A stretch of DNA of 64,000 bases from Deinococcus sp. KSM4-11 (GTDB taxonomy: Bacteria > Deinococcota > Deinococci > Deinococcales > Deinococcaceae). The notes beneath the pieces are model-generated. The model was not told the DNA's origin and did not search any database. It saw only the letters and a program-made list of their open reading frames with translations. Location of the stretch: positions 1 to 64,000 of the forward strand of contig NZ_SSNX01000005.1 in the NCBI RefSeq assembly GCF_004801415.1, given 5' to 3'. Position numbers and translations under genes: made by a program. Below, in pieces: positions 1 through 13,161 of this stretch; positions within the stretch are counted from its first letter, which is position 1, and each line of letters starts with the position of its first letter.

Positions 1-68
1 TGCGCTTCGCCATCCGTGAAGGTGGCCGCACCGTCGGCGCCGGCGTCGTCTCCAAGGTTCTGGAGTAA
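1..68 (+). CDS. tuf: Elongation factor Tu, C-terminal end (partial)
   Basis: Only the last 21 codons are present, reading [21 protein letters not shown] before a TAA stop. This is the conserved C-terminus of EF-Tu domain III ([12 protein letters not shown]). EF-Tu carries aminoacyl-tRNA to the ribosome in the cytoplasm. It sits 5 nt upstream of rpsJ, the usual tuf-rpsJ arrangement of the str/S10 junction. The rest of the gene lies outside the window. Confidence 0.95.
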   Translation, partial: RFAIREGGRTVGAGVVSKVLE

Positions 69-73
69 TAGCC

Positions 74-1013
<940 letters not shown>

Positions 1014-1014
<1 letters not shown>

Positions 1015-1622
1015 TGGCGCAGATTGACGTCATCGGCAAGAACGGCGGTCGCAAGATCGACGTGGATCTGCCGGAAGTGAACAAGAACATCCTGCACGAC
1101 GTGGTCACCTGGCAGCTCGCCAGCCGCCGTCGTGGCACGGCCAGCACCAAGACCCGCGCGCAGGTCAGCCGCGGCGGCAAGAAGATGTACTCCCAGAAGG
1201 GCACGGGCAATGCCCGTCACGGCGACCGCAGCGTCCCGACCTTCGTGGGTGGCGGCGTGGCCTTCGGGCCCAAGCCCCGCTCCTACGGATACACCCTGCC
1301 CCGCCAGGTGCGTCAGCTGGGCCTGGGCATGGCCCTGGCCGCCCGCCAGGGTGAAGGCAAACTGATCGCCGTGGACGGCTTCGACCTCGACGGCAAGACC
1401 AAGGGCTTCCTGAGCTGGGCCGCGCAGAACGGTATGGACGGCAGCGAGAAGGTGCTGCTCGCCACCGACGACGAGATGGCCCGCCGCGCCGCCCGGAACG
1501 TCAGCTGGATCAGCGTGATGCCGGTCGCGGGCGTGAACGTCTACGACATCCTGCGCCACGACCGTCTGGTCATCGACGCCGCCGCGCTGGAACTCGCGGA
1601 CGGCGAAGGGGACGAAGCATGA
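1014..1622 (+). CDS. rplD: Large ribosomal subunit protein L4
   Basis: 202 residues. The basic extended loop with [20 protein letters not shown] and [11 protein letters not shown] is the conserved L4 loop that lines the exit tunnel. In E. coli L4 also represses the S10 operon; whether that holds here cannot be read from the sequence, because the S10 operon leader is upstream of the window. The start is TAATG-overlapped with rplC and the stop overlaps rplW. Confidence 0.97.
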
Positions 1623-1906
1623 GCTACTACGACATTCTTCAGGCCCCCGTGATCAGCGAGAAGGCGTATGCCGGCATGGAACGCGGCGCGTACTCCTTCT
1701 GGGTGAGCCCCAAGGCCACCAAGACCGAGATCAAGGACGCCGTGCAGAAAGCCTTCGGCGTGCAGGTCATCGGGATCAGCACCATGAACGTCCCCGGCAA
1801 GCGCAAGCGCGTCGGCAAGTTCATCGGACAGCGCAACGACCGCAAGAAGGCCATCGTCCGCCTCGCCGAAGGCCAGACCATCGCCGCCCTTGAAGGCCAG
1901 GCCTAA
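1619..1906 (+). CDS. rplW: Large ribosomal subunit protein L23
   Basis: 95 residues, beginning [16 protein letters not shown] and containing the [20 protein letters not shown] core typical of L23. L23 lies at the tunnel exit and docks trigger factor and SRP. The ATG overlaps the rplD stop by 4 nt. It is followed by rplB after 13 nt with a clear AGGAGA ribosome binding site. Confidence 0.97.
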   Translation: MSYYDILQAPVISEKAYAGMERGAYSFWVSPKATKTEIKDAVQKAFGVQVIGISTMNVPGKRKRVGKFIGQRNDRKKAIVRLAEGQTIAALEGQA

Positions 1907-1914
1907 GGAGAGAT

Positions 1915-2753
<839 letters not shown>

Positions 2754-2765
2754 GGAGGGTAGCTC

Positions 2766-3463
<698 letters not shown>

Positions 3464-3466
3464 GTC

Positions 3467-4624
<1,158 letters not shown>

Positions 4625-4638
<14 letters not shown>

Positions 4639-4843
4639 CATGCGCAATCTGAAGGCGGACGATTTCGCCAAGGAAATCGACGCCCGCAAGAAAGAACTCA
4701 TGGAGCTGCGCTTCCAGGCCGCCACCGGCAACCTGGCCCAGCCTCACCGCGTGACGCAGCTCCGCCGTGAAGTTGCCCAGCTCAATACCATCAAGACCGA
4801 GCTGGCCAGTGCTGGCAAGAACGGGCAGGGAGAGCAGGCATGA
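4625..4843 (+). CDS. rpmC: Large ribosomal subunit protein L29
   Basis: 72 residues from the ATG at 4625, giving [19 protein letters not shown], the L29 start. It overlaps the end of rplP by 14 nt. An upstream in-frame start at 4613 would add four residues with no family support. The [19 protein letters not shown] segment is the conserved helical hairpin. L29 is next to L23 at the tunnel exit. The stop overlaps rpsQ by 4 nt. Confidence 0.96.
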
Positions 4844-5124
4844 AGAAGACCTTTACCGGCGTCGTCGTCAGCGACAAGGCCGACAAGACGGTCAGCGTGA
4901 AGGTGGAGCGCCGCTTCGCCCACCCGCTGTACGGCAAGGTCGTGACCCGCAGCCACAAGTACGCGGCCCACGACGAGAAGAACGAGTACAAGATCGGTGA
5001 CCGCGTCGAGATCATCGCCGTGCGCCCCATCAGCAAGACCAAGACCTGGAAGGTCACCAAGCTGATCGAGCGTCCGCGCGGCATCGAGACCACCGCCGTC
5101 GAAACGGAAGGCGGTAAAGCATGA
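4840..5124 (+). CDS. rpsQ: Small ribosomal subunit protein S17
   Basis: 94 residues. It starts [20 protein letters not shown] and contains the [18 protein letters not shown] and [18 protein letters not shown] stretches of the S17 OB fold. S17 is a primary 16S rRNA binder. The start overlaps rpmC and the stop overlaps rplN by 4 nt each. Confidence 0.97.
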   Translation: MKKTFTGVVVSDKADKTVSVKVERRFAHPLYGKVVTRSHKYAAHDEKNEYKIGDRVEIIAVRPISKTKTWKVTKLIERPRGIETTAVETEGGKA

Positions 5125-5525
5125 TCATGCCCCAGTCCCGCCTGGACGTGGCGGATAACAGCGGCGCGCGCGAGATCATGTGCATCCGCGTGCTCAACAG
5201 CGGCATCGGCGGCAAGGGCCTCACCACCGGCGGCGGCGGCAACAAGCGCTACGCCGGCGTGGGTGACATCATCGTCGCCAGCGTCAAGGACGCCGCCCCG
5301 CGCGGCACCGTCAAGGCCGGTGACGTCGTCAAGGCCGTGGTCGTGCGCACCTCGCACGCCATCAAGCGCGCCGACGGCAGCACCATCCGCTTCGACAAGA
5401 ACGCCGCCGTCATCATCAACAACCAGGGCGAACCGCGCGGCACGCGCGTCTTCGGGCCGGTCGCCCGCGAACTGCGCGACCGCCGCTTCATGAAGATCGT
5501 CTCCCTGGCCCCGGAGGTGCTGTAA
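5121..5525 (+). CDS. rplN: Large ribosomal subunit protein L14
   Basis: 134 residues, slightly longer than the E. coli 123. It begins [20 protein letters not shown] and ends with [23 protein letters not shown], both diagnostic. L14 forms an intersubunit bridge and binds the ribosomal silencing factor RsfS in other bacteria. The stop and the rplX start overlap as TAATG. Confidence 0.98.
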   Translation: MIMPQSRLDVADNSGAREIMCIRVLNSGIGGKGLTTGGGGNKRYAGVGDIIVASVKDAAPRGTVKAGDVVKAVVVRTSHAIKRADGSTIRFDKNAAVIINNQGEPRGTRVFGPVARELRDRRFMKIVSLAPEVL

Positions 5526-5872
5526 TGCCTCGCCCCAGTGCAGGAAGCCACCACAACGACAAGCTGCACGTCAAGAAGGGTGACACCGTCATCGTTCTGA
5601 GCGGCAAGCACAAGGGCAAGACTGGCAAGGTGCTGCTCGCCCTCCCGCGCGACCAGAAGGTCGTCGTGGAAGGCGTCAACGTCGTCACCAAGAACGTCAA
5701 GCCTAGCGCCAGCAACCCCCAGGGCGGCCAGGAGCAGCGCGAGCTGGCCCTGCACGCCAGCAAGGTGTCGATCGTCGACCCCGAAACTGGTAAGGCCACC
5801 CGCATTCGCAAGACCATCGTCGATGGCAAGAAAGTCCGCGTGGCTGTGGCCAGCGGCAAGAACATCGACTGA
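5525..5872 (+). CDS. rplX: Large ribosomal subunit protein L24
   Basis: 115 residues. The KOW motif is visible in [21 protein letters not shown]24 starts 50S assembly by binding the 5' region of 23S rRNA. It is TAATG-coupled to rplN and is followed by an unusually wide 91-nt gap before rplE (see the feature at 5873-5963). Confidence 0.97.
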   Translation: MPRPSAGSHHNDKLHVKKGDTVIVLSGKHKGKTGKVLLALPRDQKVVVEGVNVVTKNVKPSASNPQGGQEQRELALHASKVSIVDPETGKATRIRKTIVDGKKVRVAVASGKNID

Positions 5873-5963
5873 ACCCTCCGGGCCGCTCCCCGCCGGACGG
5901 CGGACGCGGGCGGCCTGAGCGGCGCTGGCTGAAAAACTGCCAGACCGCTCGAAGGAACCCACC
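5873..5963 (+). other. Structured rplX-rplE spacer
   Basis: This 91-nt gap is wide for an operon where most genes overlap. It contains a small GC-rich hairpin at 5890-5903 (CCGCC, GGAC loop, GGCGG) and further G/C-rich inverted segments. In E. coli the S8 translational operator lies at the start of rplE. A comparable role here is a position-based inference only. Confidence 0.35.
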
Positions 5964-6506
5964 ATGGAACAGCTCAAACAGAAATACACCGACACGGTTC
6001 GCCCGGCCCTGATGCAGCAGTTCGGCTACTCCAGCGTGATGGCCGTGCCCCGCATCGAGAAGATCGTCGTGAACGAGGGCCTGGGCAGCGCCAAGGAAGA
6101 CAGCAAGGCCATCGACAAGGCCTCGCGCGAACTGGCCCTGATCACCCTGCAAAAGCCCATCGTCACCAAGGCGAAGAAGAGCATCAGCAACTTCAAGCTG
6201 CGCCAGGGCATGCCGGTCGGCATCAAGGTCACGCTGCGCGGCGAGCGCATGTACGTGTTCCTCGAGAAGCTGATCAACATCGGCCTGCCCCGCATCCGTG
6301 ACTTCCGTGGGATCAACCCCAACGCCTTCGACGGCCGCGGGAACTACAACCTCGGCATCAAGGAACAGCTGATCTTCCCGGAGATCACCTACGACATGGT
6401 CGACAAGACCCGCGGGATGGACGTCACCATCGTGACCACCGCCAAGACCGACGAGGAAGCCCGCGCCCTGCTGCAAGCGATGGGTCTGCCCTTCCGCAAG
6501 CAGTAA
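5964..6506 (+). CDS. rplE: Large ribosomal subunit protein L5
   Basis: 180 residues. Family stretches include [17 protein letters not shown], the K-rich [30 protein letters not shown] and the C-terminal [21 protein letters not shown]5 binds 5S rRNA and contacts P-site tRNA. An AAGGAA site precedes the ATG. The next gene, rpsZ, follows after 10 nt. Confidence 0.98.
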   Translation: MEQLKQKYTDTVRPALMQQFGYSSVMAVPRIEKIVVNEGLGSAKEDSKAIDKASRELALITLQKPIVTKAKKSISNFKLRQGMPVGIKVTLRGERMYVFLEKLINIGLPRIRDFRGINPNAFDGRGNYNLGIKEQLIFPEITYDMVDKTRGMDVTIVTTAKTDEEARALLQAMGLPFRKQ

Positions 6507-6516
6507 AAGGACTGAT

Positions 6517-6702
6517 ATGGCGAACACCTCGAAAGTTGTCAAAGCTGCGCGCGGTCATAAATTTGCCGTGCAGAACTACAGCCGCTGCTCCCGCTGCGGC
6601 CGTGCCCGCGGGTACTACCGCTTCTTCGGCATGTGCCGCATCTGCATCCGCGAGATGGCCCACAAGGGCGAACTCCCCGGCGTGAAGAAAGCCAGCTGGT
6701 AA
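6517..6702 (+). CDS. rpsZ: Small ribosomal subunit protein S14, zinc-binding type Z
   Basis: 61 residues, the short S14 form. Four cysteines at residues 24, 27, 40 and 43 form two CxxC pairs (CSRC and CRIC) that bind zinc in this type. The C-terminus [11 protein letters not shown] is conserved. It is the last gene before a strong intrinsic terminator, so the first transcription unit ends here rather than continuing into rpsH as in E. coli. Confidence 0.98.
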   Translation: MANTSKVVKAARGHKFAVQNYSRCSRCGRARGYYRFFGMCRICIREMAHKGELPGVKKASW

Positions 6703-6718
6703 GCATCGCGTTCAGGAG

Positions 6719-6744
6719 AAGCCCCCGGAAACGGGGGTTTTTTT
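6719..6744 (+). terminator. Intrinsic terminator after rpsZ
   Basis: A perfect 6-bp stem CCCCCG/CGGGGG (6722-6727 and 6732-6737) closes a GAAA tetraloop and is followed by seven Ts at 6738-6744. Flanking A and T bases extend the pairing. It separates the S10-side unit from the rpsH unit. Confidence 0.92.
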
Positions 6745-6827
6745 GTTGCTCGACACGTCCTGATGCGGCTAGCAGAGGTCAGATCTGCGACGCGCGACAC
6801 CAAGGACTAGGGTAACGAACTCCACGA

Positions 6828-6857
6828 TTGCCCTCTGCCCCCGGTGTCTGCTACACT
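6828..6857 (+). promoter_or_regulatory. Promoter of the rpsH-secY unit
   Basis: TTGCCC at 6828-6833 and TACACT at 6852-6857 are separated by 18 bp, a good sigma-A type promoter. It lies just after the rpsZ terminator and points to rpsH. The transcript would begin near 6864. Confidence 0.7.
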
Positions 6858-7078
6858 TTCTCCTTGCCGCACGTGTGCGGTGTTCGTGCTGTGCCCCCTG
6901 GATACGAACCCGTCGGTTTCGAAGGGTGATCGTCCAGTGGTGGATTTCCGACCCAACAGAAGGAACGGCGGATTTTTCCGTCAGGCATTCGAGAGGGGAG
7001 ACCCGTGGCTGGTACCCGAGGGTGCTGGGCACAACCGCCGGGGCAGTGGTGGAACAACCGCGCCCCTGGAGGAGACAC
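6858..7078 (+). other. Long leader of the rpsH operon with a 5'-terminal hairpin
   Basis: About 215 nt separate the predicted transcription start from rpsH and hold no convincing ORF. A perfect inverted repeat (CCGCAC, GT, GTGCGG; 6867-6880) sits at the very 5' end of the predicted RNA. Further short inverted segments follow, for example around GGGCAC/GTGCTG near 7022-7033. A GGAGGAG ribosome binding site at 7067-7074 ends the leader. A regulatory RNA role is inferred from size and structure only. Confidence 0.45.
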
Positions 7079-7480
<402 letters not shown>

Positions 7481-7592
7481 TCGACGAGCGCCGGTCGACC
7501 GAGAAGTAAGGTGAGGGGAGTTCCCCGAGCTGAAGCACTAGACCTGACCGCGAGGTGCCTGCCTCGACTTAAGGACTCAAGGAGGACACACG
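7481..7592 (+). other. rpsH-rplF spacer with a small hairpin
   Basis: A 112-nt gap with no ORF. It contains a short perfect inverted repeat GGGGA/TCCCC at 7515-7526 and ends in an AAGGAGG ribosome binding site for rplF. No terminator-type T run is present, so read-through into rplF is expected. Confidence 0.4.
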
Positions 7593-8149
<557 letters not shown>

Positions 8150-8150
<1 letters not shown>

Positions 8151-8488
8151 TGGCGACCCAGACCATGATCCGCCGCAAGCTGCGCGCCCGCCGCAAAGTC
8201 CGCACGGCCGCCGGCGAGCGCCTGCGCCTGAGCGTGTACCGCTCCAGCAAGCACATCTACGCCCAGATCATCGACGACAGCAAGGGCATCACCGTTGCTG
8301 CGGCCACCAGCGCCGCCGTCAAATCGGGCAACAAGACCGACACTGCCGCCGCCGTGGGCAAGGCCCTGGCGGCCGTGGCGCTCGAGAAGGGCGTCAAGCA
8401 GGTGGTCTTTGACCGTGGCTCTTACCGGTACCACGGACGCGTGAAGGCGCTCGCAGACGCGGCGCGGGAGGGTGGCCTTGACTTTTAA
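8150..8488 (+). CDS. rplR: Large ribosomal subunit protein L18
   Basis: 112 residues. The [20 protein letters not shown] stretch and the end [20 protein letters not shown] are typical of bacterial L18. It binds 5S rRNA together with L5. The C-terminal codons overlap the beginning of rpsE. Confidence 0.97.
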
Positions 8489-8990
8489 CCGACGCAACGA
8501 CCGCAATGCGGAGCGCGAAAGCAGCGAATTCGAAGAGAAGATGCTGTTCGTGAACCGCACCTCCAAGACCTACCAGGGCGGCCGCCGCTTCCGGTTCGCG
8601 GCCCTCGTGATCCTCGGCGACCGCAACGGCCGCGTGGGCATGGGCATCGGGAAGGCCAAGGAAGTGCCCGTGGCCATCGAGAAGGCCAAGAGCATCGCCC
8701 GCAAGAACATGATCATGGTGCCCGTCGAGAACGGCACCATTCCCCACGACATCGTGGGCGAGAACAGCACCAGCCGCGTGCTGCTCAAGCCCGCCGGCCC
8801 CGGCACGGGCGTGATCGCCGGCACCGTGCCCCGCTCCATTGCGGAACTGGCCGGGATCACCAACCTGCTGTCCAAGGAACTCGGCAGCCGCAACAAAGTC
8901 AACGTGGCGTACGCCGTGTTCGACGGCCTTAGAAATCTCCGCACCGCGAAACAGGTTCGCGCGCTGCGAGGCGAGACCGGAGGCGCATAA
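8478..8990 (+). CDS. rpsE: Small ribosomal subunit protein S5
   Basis: 170 residues from a TTG start at 8478, giving [10 protein letters not shown]. The GGGAGG site at 8466-8471 is 6 nt from this TTG but touches the alternative GTG at 8472, so TTG is preferred. The double-stranded RNA-binding domain ([19 protein letters not shown]) and the C-terminal half with [15 protein letters not shown] are clear. S5 acts in decoding fidelity and mRNA unwinding. The gene overlaps rplR by 11 nt. Confidence 0.95.
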   Translation: MTFNRRNDRNAERESSEFEEKMLFVNRTSKTYQGGRRFRFAALVILGDRNGRVGMGIGKAKEVPVAIEKAKSIARKNMIMVPVENGTIPHDIVGENSTSRVLLKPAGPGTGVIAGTVPRSIAELAGITNLLSKELGSRNKVNVAYAVFDGLRNLRTAKQVRALRGETGGA

Positions 8991-8992
8991 GC

Positions 8993-9169
8993 ATGGCGAC
9001 CCTGAAAATCACCCTCAAGCGCAGCATCATCGGCCGCCCTGGTTACCAGGTGAAGACCGTGCAGGCGCTCGGCCTGAAGAAGATCGGTGACACCCGCGAA
9101 GTGAGCGACACCCCCGCCCTGCGCGGCATGGTGAACACCGTCAAGCACCTGCTGGAGGTGCACGAATGA
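8993..9169 (+). CDS. rpmD: Large ribosomal subunit protein L30
   Basis: A small gene of 58 codons starting [20 protein letters not shown] and ending in KHLLEVHE. The RSxIGRP motif and the [15 protein letters not shown] segment identify L30. It lies between rpsE and rplO as in other spc operons, and its stop overlaps the rplO start (ATGA). Confidence 0.96.
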   Translation: MATLKITLKRSIIGRPGYQVKTVQALGLKKIGDTREVSDTPALRGMVNTVKHLLEVHE

Positions 9170-9636
9170 AACTGCACGAACTGCAGCCCTCACCGGGCAG
9201 CCGCAAGAACCGCAAGCGCGTGGGCCGTGGCCCCGGCGGCACGGACAAGACGGCCGGCCGTGGCCACAAGGGCCAGAAGTCGCGCAGCGGCGCCGGCAAG
9301 GGGGCCTTCTTCGAGGGGGGCCGCAGCCGCCTGATCGCCCGTCTGCCCAAGCGTGGCTTCAACAACGTCGGCACGACCTTCGAGGTCATCAAGCTCTCGC
9401 AGCTGAACGACATCGAAGTCGAGGGTGACACCTTCGACCGCAACGTGCTGGAGATCGCGGGCCTGGTGCGCCGCAAGAACTGGCCCGTGAAGCTCCTCGC
9501 CGGCGGTGAGATCTCGCGCGCCGTGACGGTGCACGTGGACGCCGCGAGCGCCTCGGCCATCAAGGCCATCGAGGCCGCCGGGGGCAAGGTCGTCCTGCCC
9601 GAACCCAAGACCGAAAGCGCCCAGAAGGCGGAGTAA
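9166..9636 (+). CDS. rplO: Large ribosomal subunit protein L15
   Basis: 156 residues starting [20 protein letters not shown], with the glycine/lysine-rich [15 protein letters not shown] region that penetrates the 50S core in known structures. The C-terminal part has the usual L15/L18e fold with [12 protein letters not shown]. Its stop overlaps the secY ATG. Confidence 0.97.
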   Translation: MKLHELQPSPGSRKNRKRVGRGPGGTDKTAGRGHKGQKSRSGAGKGAFFEGGRSRLIARLPKRGFNNVGTTFEVIKLSQLNDIEVEGDTFDRNVLEIAGLVRRKNWPVKLLAGGEISRAVTVHVDAASASAIKAIEAAGGKVVLPEPKTESAQKAE

Positions 9637-10961
9637 TGCTCCGCGCCTTCCGCGACGCCTTCCGGATTCCGGATCTTCAGCGGAAGATTCTCTTCACCCT
9701 GCTGCTTCTCGCCATTTACCGCCTGGGGAGCGCCATTCCCACCCCGGGCGTGAACAGTGCCACCCTGAGTAAAGCCAACTCGGGTGGCCTGTTCGGCTTG
9801 ATCAGCATGATCTCGGGCGGGAATCTTTCGCAGTTCTCGATCTTCGCGCTGGGGGTGCTGCCGTACATCACGGCCAGCATCGTCATCCAGCTGCTGACCA
9901 CGACCATTCCCGCGCTGGAGAAACTCAGTAAGGAAGGCGAGGAAGGCCGCAAGAAGATCAACCAGTACACCCGGTATGCCGCGGTGGCGCTGGGGGCCGT
10001 GCAGGCCACCTTCTTCGCGGCGTTCATCAATTCCAACCCCAGTTACATCGCCATCGGCTGGACGCCCGGCGTCTTCACCATTCTGGTGATGGTGCTCACG
10101 CAGGTGGCCGGGATCGCGTTCACCATGTGGATCGGGGAGCGCATCACGGAAGTCGGCGTGGGGAACGGCATCTCGCTGATCATCACGGCAGGGATCATCG
10201 CCCGCTACCCCTTCGAGTTCCAGAGCACGGCCGCCCTGGTGCGCTCCGACCCGGAAGCGAACTGGGTGATCCGGCTGGTGGCCTTCGCCGCCGTGATCCT
10301 GGTGACCATCGCCGGGATCGTGTACGTCTACCAGGCCGAGCGCCGGGTACCCGTGACCTACGCCCGCGCGCGCGGCGGCGTGGCCGGGCAGGCGCGTGGA
10401 GCCACGCAGGCCACCTGGTTGCCCATCAAGGTCAACCAGGCGGGCGTGATTCCAGTGATCTTCGCGTCGGCCATGCTGATCATCCCGAACCTGATTTCGA
10501 GCGCCACGACCACCCGCGCGCCCGCCGTGAGCGCGTGGATCCAGACGAACCTGGTGTTCGGGCAGCCGCTGTACATCGTGCTGGAGGCCGCGCTGATTTT
10601 CGGCTTCACGTACCTGTACAACAGCGTGCAGTTCGACCCGAAGCGGATCGCCGAGCAGCTGCGCGAGGCGGGAGGCTTCATTCCCGGCGTGCGTCCCGGC
10701 ACGCCCACCGCCGAGTTCCTGGGCAGCATCAGCGGCCGCCTGAGTCTGTGGGGCGCGATCTTCCTAGTCGTGCTGACCATCATTCCTCAGGTGGTGCAGC
10801 GGGCCACGGGCATCACGACCTTCCAGTTCAGCGGGACAGGCCTGCTGATCATCGTGGGGGTGGCCCTCGAAACGCTGAAGCAGCTCGAAGCTCAGCTGAC
10901 GGTGCGCCGTTACGACGGGTTCATCAGCAAGGGCCGCATTCGTGGCCGGCTGAACAACTGA
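9636..10961 (+). CDS. secY: Protein translocase subunit SecY
   Basis: 441 residues with ten hydrophobic membrane segments, the normal SecY topology. Recognisable parts are the plug region after TM1 (about residues 30-70), QLLTTTIPALEKLSKEGEEG, and the cytoplasmic loop ending at RRYDGFISKGRIRGR, which contacts SecA and the ribosome in known structures. It forms the inner-membrane channel with SecE and SecG. It is coupled to rplO and followed by a terminator. Confidence 0.98.
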   Translation: MLRAFRDAFRIPDLQRKILFTLLLLAIYRLGSAIPTPGVNSATLSKANSGGLFGLISMISGGNLSQFSIFALGVLPYITASIVIQLLTTTIPALEKLSKEGEEGRKKINQYTRYAAVALGAVQATFFAAFINSNPSYIAIGWTPGVFTILVMVLTQVAGIAFTMWIGERITEVGVGNGISLIITAGIIARYPFEFQSTAALVRSDPEANWVIRLVAFAAVILVTIAGIVYVYQAERRVPVTYARARGGVAGQARGATQATWLPIKVNQAGVIPVIFASAMLIIPNLISSATTTRAPAVSAWIQTNLVFGQPLYIVLEAALIFGFTYLYNSVQFDPKRIAEQLREAGGFIPGVRPGTPTAEFLGSISGRLSLWGAIFLVVLTIIPQVVQRATGITTFQFSGTGLLIIVGVALETLKQLEAQLTVRRYDGFISKGRIRGRLNN

Positions 10962-10982
10962 GTCCCTCGTTTTATTCCGAAG

Positions 10983-11009
10983 CCGCTCCCGAGTCCGGGG
11001 GCGGTTTTT
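10983..11009 (+). terminator. Intrinsic terminator after secY
   Basis: CCGCTCCC (10983-10990) pairs with GGGGGCGG (10997-11004), eight pairs with one G-U, around a 6-nt loop, followed by five Ts. It ends the rpsH-secY unit 21 nt after the secY stop. Confidence 0.88.
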
Positions 11010-11103
11010 CGTGGTCTGACGTCACCTGAGGGGGAACAGGGCTGGGCAGGGGCTCGGACTCCACCGTGTGGGACTCTATGCTGATGGCCTAACGGAGGAA
11101 GCA

Positions 11104-11697
11104 GTGACTCAAGCGAAAAACAAGGTCGTGGTGTTTCTCGGGCCGCCCGGCGCGGGCAAGGGTACGCAGGCGGAGCGGCTGGCGGCCGAGCAGCACCTGC
11201 TGAAGATCAGCACCGGCGATATCCTGCGTGACCACGTTCAGCGGGGAACGGAACTGGGGCAGCAGGTGAAGCCCATTCTGGACGCCGGAAAACTGGTGCC
11301 GGACGACATCCTGATCGCCCTGATCCGCGACAAGCTGGCGGGCATGGACGCCGTGCGCGTGATCTTCGACGGCTTTCCGCGCACACTGCCGCAGGCCGAG
11401 GGGCTGGACATGCTGCTGGAGGAACTGGGCGCTCCGGTGAACGCCGTGCCGCTGTTGGAAGTGCCCGCCGAGGTGCTGATCTCCCGCATCGTGGATCGGG
11501 GCAAACAGGCGCAGGCGGCCGGTCAGGCGGTGCGCAGCGACGACACCGAGGAGGTGGCCCGTCACCGCCAGGACATCTACCGCGAGCAGACGCAGCCCCT
11601 GATCGACTACTACGCGGCGCGCGGGCACCTGTACCGTGTGGACGGTGTGGGCAGCATGGATCAGGTGTACGGCCGCATTCTGGACGGCATGAAGTAG
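11104..11697 (+). CDS. adk: Adenylate kinase
   Basis: 197 residues from a GTG at 11104, placed 5 nt after CGGAGGAA; an upstream GTG at 11068 lacks a ribosome binding site. The P-loop is GPPGAGKGTQ with Lys19, and the AMP-site stretch DGFPRT is present. The LID region is short and has no zinc cysteines, so this is the short-LID form. It interconverts AMP, ADP and ATP. secY-adk adjacency is ancestral, but here a terminator separates them and map does not follow. Confidence 0.97.
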   Translation: MTQAKNKVVVFLGPPGAGKGTQAERLAAEQHLLKISTGDILRDHVQRGTELGQQVKPILDAGKLVPDDILIALIRDKLAGMDAVRVIFDGFPRTLPQAEGLDMLLEELGAPVNAVPLLEVPAEVLISRIVDRGKQAQAAGQAVRSDDTEEVARHRQDIYREQTQPLIDYYAARGHLYRVDGVGSMDQVYGRILDGMK

Positions 11698-11716
11698 GAG
11701 CTGGAAAGAGACCGGT

Positions 11717-11750
11717 GGGCAGAGGGCGTCGAGCACTCTGCCCTCGTTCT
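11717..11750 (+). terminator. Intrinsic terminator after adk
   Basis: GGGCAGAG (11717-11724) and CTCTGCCC (11736-11743) form a perfect 8-bp stem around an 11-nt loop, followed by a short T-rich run (TCGTTCTT). Confidence 0.7.
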
Positions 11751-11774
11751 TGGGGGGTGTCGGATAGGCTGGGG

Positions 11775-11819
11775 TTGCCAACCCAGTGTGAATCCGTTAC
11801 ATTACGCCGGTAGCGTAAT
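11775..11819 (+). promoter_or_regulatory. Promoter with overlapping palindromic operator, MoxR-VWA module
   Basis: TTGCCA (11775-11780) and TACATT (11798-11803) are spaced by 17 bp, one of the best promoters in the window. A perfect palindrome, ATTACGC/GCGTAAT (11801-11807 and 11813-11819, 5-bp centre), overlaps the -10 box and the predicted start point near 11810. A repressor bound there would block RNA polymerase. No obvious cognate regulator is adjacent; the PadR-type regulator at 23220 has different flanking palindromes. Confidence 0.6.
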
Positions 11820-11838
11820 TCTGTTAAAGGATTTGTCC

Positions 11839-13161
11839 ATGACCTTGACTCCTGATGCCATCCTCGCCCTTGCCCCGGAAGCCGGGAGTGCCAGCAATGC
11901 CCGCAAGCTCGCCACCCTGGGGAAATGGCAGCACCTGAACGCCCCGGCGGGCAGCCTGTGGGGCCAGTGCCAGGGCAGCGGCAAGGATCCCTACCTGACC
12001 GGCGTGGACCTCAGCGGCCCGGTCGGCAAGTGCTCGTGTCCCAGCCGCAAATTCCCGTGCAAACACGCCCTGGCCCTGCTGCTCCTGCACACCACCCACC
12101 CGGGCGAGTTCGGCACCGCCGCGCCGCCCGAAAGCATCCAGACGTGGCTGGACGGACGGGCCCGGCGGGCCGAAGGCAAAGAGCAGCGGCCCGACCAGAC
12201 ACAGGCGGAGCTGGTGACCCCATCCGGCCCGGATGCGGCCGGGCAGGCAAAACGGCGCGCCGCACGGGAGAAGAAGGTCACGGGCGGTCTGGACGCCCTG
12301 CGCACGTTCCTCCACGACCTGATCCGGGACGGCCTGGCCCATGCGCCCAGCCGACCCTACAGCGACTGGGATACGCAGGCCGCCCGCCTGGTGGACGCCC
12401 AGGCCCCCGGTGCGGCCCGGCTGGTGCGGCAGATCCCCGCGCACCTGGGCGACCCCAGCGCCCTCCTCGCGCACCTGGCCCGTCTCCACCTGCTGACCGA
12501 GGCGTGGCCGCGCCGGGACTCCCTGGACGACGCCACCCAGGCCGACCTGCGGGCCGCTCTGGGCTTCCCGCTCGACAACGCCGCCGTCCTGGAGGCCGGA
12601 GGCGTGCGCGCGAACTGGAGGGTCATGGGCCAGGCCAGCGTGCAGGAAGACCACCTCAGTACACGCCGTACGTGGCTGGTGAGCGGCGATCAGACCGCGC
12701 TGCTCCTCGACTTCGCCGCTGGAGGCCGGCCCTTTCCGCCCGCCCTGCCGCCCGCTGGAACGGTGCAGGCCGAGGTGTGTTATGCCCCCGCCGCCTTCCC
12801 CCAACGGGCGCTGCTGAGCGGTGAGGCGCTGAGCGTTCCTGCGGGCGCCCTGCCCGTGCCCGTGACGCTGGACGCGCTGCTCGACCGGCACGGCGCGGCC
12901 CTCGCGGCGAACCCGTGGCTGGAACGCAGCGCGCATCAGATCGGCCCGCTGCACCTGATCCCCGGCGAACCATGGCACGTCCAGGACATTGGCGGACAGT
13001 TGCCGCTGGGCGGCAGTGACCGCGCCCGCCAGACCATCCTCGCCATCAGCGGCGGACAGCCCGTCACGCTGTACAGCGAGTGGGACGGCGTGGCCCTGCT
13101 GCCCTTGAGCCTCGTACACGAGGGCACCCTGATCCCCCTGCGGCAGGCGGAGGACGCATGA
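11839..13161 (+). CDS. SWIM zinc-finger protein, first gene of the MoxR-VWA module
   Basis: 440 residues from the ATG at 11839, with AAAGGA 7 nt upstream. A SWIM-type finger is visible near the N-terminus: Cys65-x-Cys67-x6-Cys74-x-His76 (KCSCPSRKFPCKH). SWIM fingers bind DNA or protein. A charged linker (about residues 110-170) precedes an all-helical and beta-rich remainder that I do not recognise. The gene is ATGA-coupled to a DUF5691-like gene and shares a run with a MoxR ATPase and a VWA protein, a neighbourhood seen in other bacteria. Its precise job is unknown. Confidence 0.85.
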   Translation: MTLTPDAILALAPEAGSASNARKLATLGKWQHLNAPAGSLWGQCQGSGKDPYLTGVDLSGPVGKCSCPSRKFPCKHALALLLLHTTHPGEFGTAAPPESIQTWLDGRARRAEGKEQRPDQTQAELVTPSGPDAAGQAKRRAAREKKVTGGLDALRTFLHDLIRDGLAHAPSRPYSDWDTQAARLVDAQAPGAARLVRQIPAHLGDPSALLAHLARLHLLTEAWPRRDSLDDATQADLRAALGFPLDNAAVLEAGGVRANWRVMGQASVQEDHLSTRRTWLVSGDQTALLLDFAAGGRPFPPALPPAGTVQAEVCYAPAAFPQRALLSGEALSVPAGALPVPVTLDALLDRHGAALAANPWLERSAHQIGPLHLIPGEPWHVQDIGGQLPLGGSDRARQTILAISGGQPVTLYSEWDGVALLPLSLVHEGTLIPLRQAEDA

